Source: Ignavibacteria bacterium (GTDB lineage Bacteria; Bacteroidota; Ignavibacteria; Ignavibacteriales; Ignavibacteriaceae). Taken from it: a DNA stretch of 6,669 nucleotides. This document shows, in pieces, positions 1-6,669 of this stretch; within the stretch, counting starts at the first letter, position 1; each line of letters starts with the position of its first letter. The notes beneath the pieces were generated by a model that was not told where the DNA came from, ran no database searches, and saw only the letters and a list, made by a program, of their open reading frames with translations. The stretch spans positions 1-6,669 of the forward strand of contig JAUSIA010000456.1 of the NCBI GenBank assembly GCA_030648225.1, read 5' to 3'. The translations under genes were made by a program, and so were the position numbers.

Positions 1-365
1 AAGCAAGAGCTCATGGAGATCTTTCGGAAAACGCAGAGTATGATGCTGCAAAAGAAGAACAAGGCTTGTTTGAATTAAAGATCAGTAAGCTGGGAAATAT
101 TCTATCCCGTGCAAGAGTTATTGATACTTCTCATTTTACCGATGATGAAGTTCATATTCTCTCCGAAGTTAAAATCAAGAATCTTAAGACAACTAAAATA
201 TTTAATTATATCCTGGTTTCTCCTGAAGAAGCAGATTTCCAGGCAGGAAAGATTTCTGTTACTTCGCCTGTAGGACATGGTTTAATGGGGAAAAAAGTTG
301 GTGATAAAGTTAAAGTAAAAGCCCCGGCAGGTATTTTGGATTTTGAAATTCTCGAAATAAAATAA
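1..365 (+). CDS. greA: Transcription elongation factor GreA, 3' part (N-terminus outside window)
   Basis: GreA binds the secondary channel of RNA polymerase and stimulates cleavage of backtracked transcripts. The reading frame is open from base 3, with no start codon in the window; a TTG at 66 is an internal leucine, not the start. The first visible residues, ARAHGDLSENAEYDAA, match the coiled-coil tip of GreA. The two acidic residues that position the catalytic metal at the polymerase active site are present (Asp codon 18-20, Glu codon 27-29). The FKBP-like C-terminal domain follows, with the typical ISVTSPVGHGLMGKKVGD segment at about 255-308 and a hydrophobic/acidic ending. About 120 codons are visible and the family is near 158 residues, so roughly 38 N-terminal residues lie off the left edge. 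The stop (363-365) is 20 bases before ribD. The identification is firm; cotranscription with ribD is inferred from spacing. Confidence 0.96.
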   Translation, partial: ARAHGDLSENAEYDAAKEEQGLFELKISKLGNILSRARVIDTSHFTDDEVHILSEVKIKNLKTTKIFNYILVSPEEADFQAGKISVTSPVGHGLMGKKVGDKVKVKAPAGILDFEILEIK

Positions 366-385
366 AAGTAGAGATTGCTAAGAAA

Positions 386-1474
386 TTGACGGACGAATCA
401 TACATAAAGTTAGCTATTGAAATAGCAAAGAAGGGTAGTGGCAAGGTTAGCCCAAATCCTTTAGTTGGTTGTATTGTTATTAAGAATGATAGGATATTAG
501 GAGCCGGGTTTCACGAAAAGTTCGGTGGCAAACATGCAGAAGTGAATGCCATTGAGAAAGCCGGAAGCAATATTGAAGGAGCAACTATTTATTCAAACCT
601 TGAGCCCTGCAGTCATTTTGGAAAAACACCTCCTTGTGTTGATTTAATAATATCCAGCAAGATAAAAAAAGTTGTTATTGGTACTCTCGATATGAATCCG
701 CAGATTAGCGGCAAGGGAGTAAAAAAATTAAAAGCTGCCGGGATTGAAGTTAAAGTTGGTGTTCTTGAAAATGAATGTATAGGGCTGAACAAATTTTTCT
801 TTAAATACATTACTAAGAAATTACCTTATGTTACTTTAAAAGCTGCACAAACCATTGATGGGAAAATTGCAGATAAAGCCGGTGAATCATCCTGGATCTC
901 ATCGGTTCCATCAAGAAAATATGTACACAGCTTAAGAGCAAGGTATGATGCTGTTTTAGTGGGAGCGGGAACTGTTGAGAAAGATGATCCAAAATTAACT
1001 GTAAGACTTACAGAAGGAAGAAACCCCAAGAGAATTATTCTTGATTCTGATCTTGATTTAAATCTTAATCATAAAATATTTACAAGAAATTCTGATAAGA
1101 ATCTTATTGTAATCACATCCAGGAAAAGTATAGGAAAGAAAAGGAGAATAAATAAATTAAATTCACTTGGAGTTACACTTCTTTTCGTAAAGGAAGAAAG
1201 GGATGACAGGATAAATTTAAAGAGTGCCCTGAGAGAACTGCAAAAAATCGGGATCGCATCAGTTTTGGTTGAAGGAGGAAGCCAGGTTTTTACATCTTTT
1301 ATTAAAGAAAATCTTTTTGATGATATGATAATATTTATCAGTCCTAAAATTCTTGGATGCGGAATTCCTATTGTAGGTAATCTTGGCATTAAGCAGCTCC
1401 AAAAATCTCTGAAAATAAAAATTAATAATGTAGAAAAAATTGGTGATGATGTCCTGGTTGAATTACATAAATAA
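386..1474 (+). CDS. ribD: Bifunctional riboflavin biosynthesis protein RibD (deaminase/reductase)
   Basis: RibD deaminates the diaminopyrimidine made from GTP by GTP cyclohydrolase II, then reduces the ribosyl side chain with NADPH, giving the ribitylamino-uracil phosphate precursor of riboflavin in the cytosol. The 362-residue length is normal for the fused enzyme. The N-terminal deaminase domain (about 1-145) has SPNPLVGC at 22-29 and the zinc/catalytic set His50-Ala-Glu52, Cys75 and Cys84 within PCSHFGKTPPC. The reductase domain (about 146-362) shows TIDGKIA at 156-162, LRARYDAVLVGAGTV at 183-197, DDPKLTVR at 200-207 and the EGG turn at 296-298. The start is a TTG: it puts SPNPLVG at the usual distance from the N-terminus, and no in-frame ATG or GTG lies between the greA stop and this codon. 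No strong ribosome site is visible. With only 20 bases after greA, there is no room for an FMN riboswitch directly upstream. Confidence 0.96.
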   Translation: MTDESYIKLAIEIAKKGSGKVSPNPLVGCIVIKNDRILGAGFHEKFGGKHAEVNAIEKAGSNIEGATIYSNLEPCSHFGKTPPCVDLIISSKIKKVVIGTLDMNPQISGKGVKKLKAAGIEVKVGVLENECIGLNKFFFKYITKKLPYVTLKAAQTIDGKIADKAGESSWISSVPSRKYVHSLRARYDAVLVGAGTVEKDDPKLTVRLTEGRNPKRIILDSDLDLNLNHKIFTRNSDKNLIVITSRKSIGKKRRINKLNSLGVTLLFVKEERDDRINLKSALRELQKIGIASVLVEGGSQVFTSFIKENLFDDMIIFISPKILGCGIPIVGNLGIKQLQKSLKIKINNVEKIGDDVLVELHK

Positions 1475-1510
1475 TATTATTTCATTAAAATCTTAATTGA
1501 AAGCGGGAAA

Positions 1511-2119
1511 ATGTTTACAGGATTGGTTGAAGAAACAGGTAAATTAAAAAACAAGCTAAAGACCGGGAATGGTTTTCAGCTTACATTTAGTGCAGAAAAA
1601 GTTCTTGATGATCTTGAAATTGGAAGCAGCATAAGTGTAAACGGCTGCTGTTTAACAGTTGTTAAAAGAGAAGGAAATACTTTTTCTGTTGATACAATCG
1701 AAGAGACACTTAAAAAAACAAACTTGGACTCTCTTGAGTTAAACAACAGGGTTAATCTCGAAAGACCACTGAAAGCTGATGCAAGACTTGGCGGACATTT
1801 TGTTCTTGGACATGTTGATACAACAGGAACTGTTATTAATGTTGAAGAACTTTCCAACAGTCATTTTATGAAAATCAGTTTTCCGGATAACTTTAAAAAA
1901 TATCTTATTTATGTCGGCTCAATATCAATTGATGGTGTGAGCATGACAGTTGCTGAGCTTGGTGAAAACTGGTTTGGTGTTGGTATAATTCCTTTTACCT
2001 GGCAGGAAACTGTTTTCTCCGATAAAAAAGTTGGAGACAAAGTTAATCTTGAATTTGATGTTCTGGGTAAATATGTTGAAAGAATTATGGAAGTTAAGAA
2101 GGATGATATTCCTGCTTGA
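1511..2119 (+). CDS. ribE: Riboflavin synthase, alpha-subunit type
   Basis: This enzyme dismutates two 6,7-dimethyl-8-ribityllumazine molecules into riboflavin and the pyrimidinedione that RibH reuses; it works as a cytosolic trimer. The gene is called ribC in E. coli. The 202-residue protein shows the internal duplication of the family: two lumazine-binding barrels at about 1-94 and 95-195. Barrel 1 opens with the hallmark MFTGLVEETG and holds the GCCLTV segment at 45-50, including the conserved Cys47. Barrel 2 opens with GGHFVLGHVDTTGTV at 94-108 and holds SISIDGVSMTV at 137-147, ending with FDVLGKYVERIM. The ATG is certain because MFTG is the normal N-terminus; only a weak purine stretch (AAGCGGG) precedes it. 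The residue before GS in barrel 2 is Val135, where E. coli has Lys. It lies 36 bases after ribD and 3 bases before tilS. Confidence 0.97.
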   Translation: MFTGLVEETGKLKNKLKTGNGFQLTFSAEKVLDDLEIGSSISVNGCCLTVVKREGNTFSVDTIEETLKKTNLDSLELNNRVNLERPLKADARLGGHFVLGHVDTTGTVINVEELSNSHFMKISFPDNFKKYLIYVGSISIDGVSMTVAELGENWFGVGIIPFTWQETVFSDKKVGDKVNLEFDVLGKYVERIMEVKKDDIPA

Positions 2120-2122
2120 GTT

Positions 2123-3493
2123 ATGACTATGAAAAAGATTGAACAGAAAGTTCTTAAGTTTATTGATGAGAAGAATCTTATAGAAAAAAATGATAAAGTA
2201 CTTGTAGGTTTAAGCGGTGGTCCTGATTCTGTTTTTCTTCTTCACTTTCTAAAAAAATATTCTAAAAAACTGCAAGTATCTTTTGGTGCTTTGCATATTA
2301 ATCATCTCTTAAGAGGGAAAGAAGCTGATAAGGATGAGCAGTTCTGTAAAGAACTTACAGAAAAATTATCTGTTAAATTTTATTCAGTAAGAAAAAATAT
2401 AAAAGCAATTGCTTCAAAGGAAAAAATTTCTGCTGAAGAAGCCGGAAGAAAAGTTCGTTATAAAGAATTTGAAGAAATTTTGGTAAAAGAAGGTTATACT
2501 AAAATAGCAACAGCACATAATGCTGATGAAAATGCTGAAACAGTTTTTCTAAATCTTATTAAAGGGACAGGTCTTCGCGGAATATCAGGAATTCCGCCAT
2601 CCAGAGATAATATAATTAGACCTCTTTTAGCATTAACTAAAAAAGAAATTCTTGATTACCTGGATTTTAATAAACTAAAATACAGAACTGACCTTACCAA
2701 TCTTACAGATGACGCAGAAAGAAATTTTCTTCGTAACAAGGTTATTCCTTTAATCAGGGATAGATTGAATCCTTCACTCTCAAATACATTATTAAAATCT
2801 TCTGAGGTTTTCAGGAACATTAATAATCTTATAAAGAAGAAAATTAATGAAGCCTCCGATAATCTTATCTCTGTGAAGGAGAATTATTTAAGTTTATCAT
2901 TACCTGAGCTAAATAAAATTGAAGTTGAATACAGGAGTGAAGTTCTTCGCCATATCTTTAATAAGGAATTTGGTATACAAATATCATTTGATGATTGCAG
3001 TAAAGTTCTCTCATTATTAAATAAACAAGCAGGGAAAAGCATACAAATATTTGAGAACATAAAGGTCACAAGGGACAGGACGGAATTAATTATTCAAAAA
3101 GAAAAAGATAAAAAGGAATTTAAACCTATTATTGTTAACAGGGGAGATTCTATCAAAATAAATGGTAAAGAGCTTTCTATAAAAGAGGTTGGAACAATTA
3201 AGCAAAATTCTGGTTCTAACAAAAACCTTGAATTCATAAACGGGGATAAAACCAGTAAAGATTTTCTTGTAAGGAAATGGATGCCCGGTGACAGGTTTTT
3301 CCCCTTCGGAATGAGAGGTTCAAAAAAAATATCTGATTTTCTGAATGAACAGAAAATTTCATCTTTAAAAAAGAAAGAGCAAATAATTTTGTTGAACCAG
3401 GACAGAATAGTTTGGGTAATAGGCTTAAGGCTTGATGAGCGTTTCAGAATAACTTCCGAAACAAAAAGAATATTTCAGTTATGCCTGTCGTAA
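2123..3493 (+). CDS. tilS: tRNA(Ile)-lysidine synthetase TilS
   Basis: TilS uses ATP and lysine to convert C34 of the CAU-anticodon tRNA-Ile to lysidine, which changes both codon reading and charging from Met to Ile; it is normally essential. The N-terminal PP-loop ATPase domain has SGGPDS at 31-36, then HINHLLRGKEAD, AEEAGRKVRY and ATAHNADENAETVFLN, with the GTGLRGISGIPP segment after it. The RNFLRNKVIPLI motif closes the catalytic part near residue 210. A linker region leads to a TilS C-terminal domain (about 375-456) with RKWMPGDRFFPFGM and WVIGLRLDERF. Its 456 residues fit the long, three-domain form. The start could be the ATG at 2123 or the one at 2129 (two codons later); neither has a convincing Shine-Dalgarno. 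It starts 3 bases after the ribE stop and overlaps hpt by 13 bases, so translational coupling on both sides is likely. Confidence 0.96.
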   Translation: MTMKKIEQKVLKFIDEKNLIEKNDKVLVGLSGGPDSVFLLHFLKKYSKKLQVSFGALHINHLLRGKEADKDEQFCKELTEKLSVKFYSVRKNIKAIASKEKISAEEAGRKVRYKEFEEILVKEGYTKIATAHNADENAETVFLNLIKGTGLRGISGIPPSRDNIIRPLLALTKKEILDYLDFNKLKYRTDLTNLTDDAERNFLRNKVIPLIRDRLNPSLSNTLLKSSEVFRNINNLIKKKINEASDNLISVKENYLSLSLPELNKIEVEYRSEVLRHIFNKEFGIQISFDDCSKVLSLLNKQAGKSIQIFENIKVTRDRTELIIQKEKDKKEFKPIIVNRGDSIKINGKELSIKEVGTIKQNSGSNKNLEFINGDKTSKDFLVRKWMPGDRFFPFGMRGSKKISDFLNEQKISSLKKKEQIILLNQDRIVWVIGLRLDERFRITSETKRIFQLCLS

Positions 3494-4038
3494 ATAAAGA
3501 AGATAAAATAGTCATCGGTTCGGAAGTTTTTGTCCCGTTAATCAGTGCGGAAAAAATTCAGGAGAGAGTAAAGGAACTTGGAATTCAGATTTCAAAAGAC
3601 TATGAGGGAAAAATCCCAATTTTTATTGGAGTACTTAATGGAGCATTTCTTTTCCTTGCAGATTTATTAAAGAATGTATACGTTGACTGCGAAATTGACT
3701 TCTTTAAACTATCAAGTTACGGTGATGAGAAAATTTCTTCCGGCAATGTGACTCTGATTAAAGAACTAAACTGTGATGTAAACGGAAGAGATATAATTAT
3801 TGTTGAAGATATCGTTGATTCAGGTTTGTCAATTAAGTACATCGAAGAATTATTCTCCAGATATAAACCTGCAGGTATGAAGGTTGTATCGCTTTTGGTG
3901 AAGCCGGAAAGTCTTAAATATAATGTTAAAATTGATTATATTGGTTTCGAAGTTCCAAATAGATTTGTAATTGGCTATGGCTTGGATTATGCACAGAAAT
4001 TCAGAAATTTACGCTCAATTTATGTTTTAGAGGAATGA
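3481..4038 (+). CDS. hpt: Hypoxanthine (guanine) phosphoribosyltransferase
   Basis: This purine-salvage enzyme transfers the phosphoribosyl group of PRPP to hypoxanthine, and usually guanine, to give IMP and GMP in the cytosol. The 185-residue length is typical. The PRPP-binding signature VEDIVDSGLS lies at 108-117 with the acidic pair Glu109-Asp110. The flexible-loop region SYGDEKISSGNV is at 79-90, and the conserved purine-site segment runs from Lys141-Pro through IGYGLDY at 164-170, followed by RNLRSI. The preferred base cannot be told from sequence. The ATG at 3481 lies inside the end of tilS in another frame, without a visible Shine-Dalgarno, which suggests reinitiation by ribosomes ending tilS. 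ftsH starts 8 bases after the stop. In Bacillus subtilis the same tilS-hprT-ftsH order occurs, and TilS and HprT have been reported to act together on ftsH expression; whether that holds here is unknown. Confidence 0.95.
   Translation: MPVVNKEDKIVIGSEVFVPLISAEKIQERVKELGIQISKDYEGKIPIFIGVLNGAFLFLADLLKNVYVDCEIDFFKLSSYGDEKISSGNVTLIKELNCDVNGRDIIIVEDIVDSGLSIKYIEELFSRYKPAGMKVVSLLVKPESLKYNVKIDYIGFEVPNRFVIGYGLDYAQKFRNLRSIYVLEE
4029..4034 (+). promoter_or_regulatory. Possible ribosome binding site of ftsH
   Basis: AGAGGA lies at the very end of hpt, 12 bases before the ATG at 4047. It is one of the few Shine-Dalgarno-like sequences near a start in this window. The spacing is longer than the usual 5-9 bases, so it supports the 4047 start only moderately. 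The in-frame ATG at 4035 directly after it is excluded because it meets TAA two codons later. Confidence 0.4.
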
Positions 4039-4046
4039 TTTAAATA

Positions 4047-6128
4047 ATGGAAAAGAAAATCTATAATTTTAATATGGCTGATAAAAACAACCAAAAAGAA
4101 AATAAAAAACCTCCTAAAGGAGGCGGACAAAACAAGCCGGATGATAATTTTGATTGGTCAAAGGTTATCAGGCTGGTTTTCGGATGGGGTGCTGTAATTG
4201 TTGCGGCTGTAATTGTTATGCAGGTTTTCAGAACCGGGTCTGCTAATTATGTAGAAATACCTTACAATCAGTATGAAAAATTACTGAATGAAGATAAAAT
4301 TGCTAAAGCAACAATTACTAAATCAGATGTAAATGATTATTCTTTTAAAGCAGAACTCAGAGGTAAAGAAGTTGTAAGGGTAAACAATACAGAACAAACT
4401 ATTGAACAGTTTTCTGTTTACCTGCCTGAACCGATAATCAGAGACCAGGAAGCAATCTGGAAAGCAAAGGGAATTAATTACTCGTTTGATAAAGAATCAA
4501 ATGAATGGTTGAATGTTCTTATCAGTTTTGTTCCCTGGATTATAATTATTGCAGTCTGGATTTTTATTATGAGAAGAATGCAGGGAACAGGCGGCGGAAC
4601 AAGGGGAATTTTCTCATTCGGAAAAAGTAAAGCAAAATTAATTACCCAGGCAGGCACAAGAATAACTTTTAATGATGTAGCAGGCGCCGATGAAGCTAAA
4701 ATAGAACTTCAGGAAGTAATTGAGTTCTTGAAAGAACCAACTAAATTTCAAAAGCTTGGCGGAAAAATACCTAAAGGTGTTCTTCTTTTAGGACCTCCCG
4801 GAACAGGTAAAACTCTTTTAGCAAGAGCAGTTGCCGGCGAAGCAGGTGCACCTTTCTTTTCTATTAGTGGTGCTGATTTCGTTGAGATGTTTGTAGGTGT
4901 TGGTGCAAGCCGTGTAAGAGATCTTTTCGAGCAAGGAAAGAAGAACGCACCTTGCATTATCTTTATTGATGAAATTGACGCAGTGGGAAGACACAGAGGT
5001 GCTGGTTTAGGTGGTGGGCATGATGAACGTGAACAAACTCTTAATCAGCTTCTTGTTGAGATGGATGGGTTTGAGCAGAATACAGGTGTTATAATAATTG
5101 CCGCAACAAATCGTCCTGATATTCTTGATCCAGCATTATTAAGACCGGGAAGATTTGACAGGCAGATTGTGGTTGACAGACCTGATGTTAAAGGTCGCGA
5201 AGGAATTCTTAAAGTTCATACAAGGGATATTCCTTTGGCTTCAACTGTTAAACTTGATGTTCTTGCAAAGGGAACTCCTGGTTTAGCAGGTGCTGACCTT
5301 GCTAACCTTGTTAATGAAGCCGCTTTACTTGCTGCAAGAAAAAATAAACCCAAAGTTGAAATGATTGATTTCGAAGAAGCTAAAGATAAAGTGATGATGG
5401 GCATGGAAAGAAAAAGCATGATCATTTCTGAAAAAGAAAAGAAGATAACTGCCTATCATGAAATAGGACACGTTCTTGTTGCAAGAATGCTTCCTGAAGC
5501 AGATCCGGTTCATAAAGTAACCATTATACCGCGTGGTAGAGCACTTGGAGTCACGAGCTATCTTCCTATTGATGAAAAACATACTTACTCCAAAGATTAT
5601 CTTGAAGCGGTTATAACGTACGCACTTGGCGGAAGGGCAGCAGAAAAAATTGTCTTCAATCATTATACAACAGGTGCAGGTAATGATATTGAAAAGGCTA
5701 CTAACATTGCTCGTAAAATGGTTTGTGAATGGGGAATGAGCGAGATACTCGGTCCTTTAAGCTATGGTGCAAAAGAAGAAGAAATTTTTCTTGGAAGAGA
5801 GATACAAAAACATAGAGACTATAGTGAAAAAACTGCTATCGAAATTGATGAAGAGATCAGAAGAATTGTAATTGCCGGTATGCAGCGTGCAGAAAATATT
5901 CTTACTAAGAATATGGATCTCCTTCATAAGCTTTCTGAAGAATTACTTGAAAGAGAAATTCTGGATTCATTTGAAATTGAAAAAATTATTAAAGGGAAAG
6001 AACTGCCACCAATTAAGAAAAACGGTAGCCCTGAAGGTGAAAAGCAGGAAGATGTACCTGAACATGTAAAGAAGCTTATGGATCAGAGAAAACCGAAAGA
6101 AACTTCCCCAAAAGATGATTCCAATTGA
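4047..6128 (+). CDS. ftsH: ATP-dependent zinc metalloprotease FtsH
   Basis: FtsH is the hexameric, membrane-anchored AAA+ protease that extracts and degrades damaged membrane proteins and selected cytosolic regulators. The 693-residue protein has, in order: a Lys/Asn/Gly-rich cytosolic leader (1-37), a first membrane segment (about 40-61), an extracytoplasmic domain (about 66-152), and a second membrane segment (about 155-175). The AAA+ module follows, with Walker A GPPGTGKT at 249-256, pore loop FVGVG at 282-286, Walker B IIFIDEID at 304-311 and the second region of homology with arginine fingers Arg366 and Arg369. The peptidase has the zinc helix HEIGH at 471-475 and the probable third ligand Asp547 in [12 protein letters not shown]. 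The usual motif is HEAGH; the Ile is unusual but all liganding residues are kept. The C-terminal tail (about 652-693) is charged. The start at 4047 has AGAGGA 12 bases upstream; ATG 4074 is an alternative. It overlaps the next gene by 14 bases. Confidence 0.97.
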   Translation: MEKKIYNFNMADKNNQKENKKPPKGGGQNKPDDNFDWSKVIRLVFGWGAVIVAAVIVMQVFRTGSANYVEIPYNQYEKLLNEDKIAKATITKSDVNDYSFKAELRGKEVVRVNNTEQTIEQFSVYLPEPIIRDQEAIWKAKGINYSFDKESNEWLNVLISFVPWIIIIAVWIFIMRRMQGTGGGTRGIFSFGKSKAKLITQAGTRITFNDVAGADEAKIELQEVIEFLKEPTKFQKLGGKIPKGVLLLGPPGTGKTLLARAVAGEAGAPFFSISGADFVEMFVGVGASRVRDLFEQGKKNAPCIIFIDEIDAVGRHRGAGLGGGHDEREQTLNQLLVEMDGFEQNTGVIIIAATNRPDILDPALLRPGRFDRQIVVDRPDVKGREGILKVHTRDIPLASTVKLDVLAKGTPGLAGADLANLVNEAALLAARKNKPKVEMIDFEEAKDKVMMGMERKSMIISEKEKKITAYHEIGHVLVARMLPEADPVHKVTIIPRGRALGVTSYLPIDEKHTYSKDYLEAVITYALGGRAAEKIVFNHYTTGAGNDIEKATNIARKMVCEWGMSEILGPLSYGAKEEEIFLGREIQKHRDYSEKTAIEIDEEIRRIVIAGMQRAENILTKNMDLLHKLSEELLEREILDSFEIEKIIKGKELPPIKKNGSPEGEKQEDVPEHVKKLMDQRKPKETSPKDDSN
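4110..4123 (+). other. Small hairpin enclosing a Shine-Dalgarno-like sequence, inside ftsH
   Basis: CCTCC, TAAA and GGAGG form a perfect 5-bp inverted repeat with a 4-base loop, inside codons for the Lys-Pro-Pro-Lys-Gly-Gly-Gly stretch of the FtsH leader. AAAGGAGG at 4116-4123 is a strong match to the anti-Shine-Dalgarno sequence. No suitably placed start codon follows: the nearest ATG, at 4141, is 17 bases away and opens only an 18-codon frame. On the minus strand the stem is followed by a T-rich run, so it would look like a short intrinsic terminator. The repeat is seen directly; any function is speculative. Confidence 0.35.
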
Positions 6129-6669
6129 CGGGGAAACTATTAATTACAGAGATGAATTAGTAAGAAAGCTGATTCATCTCTTTTCATTATCCATTCCAAT
6201 TGTTTATTATTTCATCTCAAGAGAAACAGCCATACTAATTCTTGGAATCTTAACCTCTGCTGCACTCTTTATTGATCTTGGACGTTACTTTTCTCCTTCT
6301 CTTGGGAAAATATTTTATAAAATTTTTGGTTTTTTATTAAGGAAGCATGAAGTAAACCATGAGAAAAAAAATCTTAACGGTGCTACTTATGTTCTGATGT
6401 CGGCACTTATCTGCGTTATAATTCTACCAAAGGTACTTTTCATAACCGCATTCAGTATTCTGATTATTAGTGACAGCCTTGCTGCTTTAATAGGAAGAAG
6501 ATTCGGCAGAAGAAAATTTCTTTCTAAAAGCTTTGAAGGAACTTTGGCTTTTTTTATAAGTGCAAGTATAGTCATTTTTTTTACACCTAAAGTACACTAT
6601 GGAATGATGGAATACGTAATTGGTTTTATTGCAGCTTTTGTCGGAGGGATTATTGAAAACATTTCCTTC
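6115..6669 (+). CDS. Diacylglycerol/polyprenol (dolichol) kinase-like integral membrane protein, 5' part
   Basis: A frame starting at ATG 6115, inside the end of ftsH, is open for 185 codons and leaves the window without a stop, so the protein is incomplete at its C-terminus. It resembles the CTP-using lipid kinase family of SEC59 dolichol kinase, yeast DGK1 and plant VTE5 phytol kinase, whose bacterial members are often labelled phosphatidate cytidylyltransferase-related. Supporting motifs are RKLIHLFS at 17-24, GATYVL at 89-94, and the conserved [17 protein letters not shown] at 118-134 followed by [11 protein letters not shown] at 137-147. The last visible residues, GGIIENIS, sit just where the family usually continues into a DDN motif. 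Hydrophobic segments at about 23-35, 38-56, 92-112, 143-157 and 167-181 indicate a polytopic membrane protein. The lipid substrate (diacylglycerol, polyprenol or an isoprenoid alcohol) cannot be assigned. The family call is fairly sure; the 14-base overlap implies coupling to ftsH. Confidence 0.8.
   Translation, partial: MIPIDGETINYRDELVRKLIHLFSLSIPIVYYFISRETAILILGILTSAALFIDLGRYFSPSLGKIFYKIFGFLLRKHEVNHEKKNLNGATYVLMSALICVIILPKVLFITAFSILIISDSLAALIGRRFGRRKFLSKSFEGTLAFFISASIVIFFTPKVHYGMMEYVIGFIAAFVGGIIENISF

Noticed and set aside
66..68. TTG at 66 as the greA start
   Set aside because: The frame is open upstream to base 3 and encodes the conserved GreA coiled-coil tip, so 66 is an internal leucine codon.
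366..385. FMN riboswitch before ribD
   Set aside because: Only 20 bases separate greA and ribD, far too short for the aptamer, and no conserved RFN-element sequence is visible.
1069..1389. Minus-strand open frame of 106 codons inside ribD
   Set aside because: It lies opposite a clearly conserved reductase domain, its product resembles no family I know, and the frame is explained by codon composition of the + strand gene.
1475..1510. Promoter in the ribD-ribE gap
   Set aside because: The gap is AT-rich but shows neither a paired -35/-10 nor the TTTG / TAnnTTTG pattern typical of Bacteroidota.
4095..4123. Intrinsic terminator on the minus strand (stem followed by T-run)
   Set aside because: The stem is only 5 bp and no gene on the minus strand would end there; it lies in the coding region of ftsH.
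4141..4197. Short + strand frame after the AAAGGAGG inside ftsH
   Set aside because: The ATG is 17 bases from the Shine-Dalgarno-like sequence, too far for normal initiation, and the frame ends after 18 codons.
5325..5663. Minus-strand open frame of 112 codons inside the ftsH protease domain
   Set aside because: It is antisense to highly conserved FtsH sequence, has no recognisable motifs or ribosome site, and has a low-complexity composition rich in Phe and Cys.
5872..6069. Second + strand frame of 65 codons within the 3' end of ftsH
   Set aside because: It is out of frame with the intact FtsH C-terminus, its product is not a recognisable protein, and it has no start signal.

Overview
This window is a compact, AT-rich (roughly one third G+C by eye) run of seven housekeeping genes, all on the + strand. 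The layout is greA (3' part) - ribD - ribE - tilS - hpt - ftsH - a CTP-dependent lipid/polyprenol kinase-like membrane protein cut by the right edge. It reads as ordinary chromosome of a free-living bacterium. I see no mobile element, CRISPR array, tRNA/rRNA, phage gene or defence system. AGA-rich arginine usage, A/T-rich codons, sparse Shine-Dalgarno sequences and the gene content suggest the Bacteroidota/Chlorobiota/Ignavibacteriota lineage. That placement is an inference without a database search.

Left part (1-2119): the last 120 codons of transcription elongation factor GreA are followed after 20 bases by ribD (bifunctional deaminase/reductase) and, 36 bases later, by ribE (riboflavin synthase alpha type). 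These two genes cover the early deaminase/reductase steps and the final dismutation of riboflavin synthesis; ribBA and ribH are not in the window.

Middle (2123-4038): tilS, the tRNA-Ile lysidine synthetase, starts 3 bases after ribE. It overlaps hpt, a hypoxanthine(-guanine) phosphoribosyltransferase, by 13 bases.

Right part (4047-6669): ftsH, the membrane-anchored AAA+ zinc protease, starts 8 bases after hpt and gives the tilS-hpt-ftsH order also known from Bacillus. It overlaps by 14 bases an open frame that continues past the window end and carries dolichol kinase/DGK1/VTE5-type motifs.

The longest gap between genes is 36 bases, and I found no convincing terminator or promoter. Cotranscription of most or all of the genes is therefore likely. 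No stretch over 300 bases lacks a gene. The points most worth a second look are the non-canonical HEIGH zinc motif in FtsH, the truncated kinase-like gene overlapping ftsH, and a small hairpin that hides a strong Shine-Dalgarno-like sequence inside the ftsH 5' coding region. I did not find an exotic or undescribed system.
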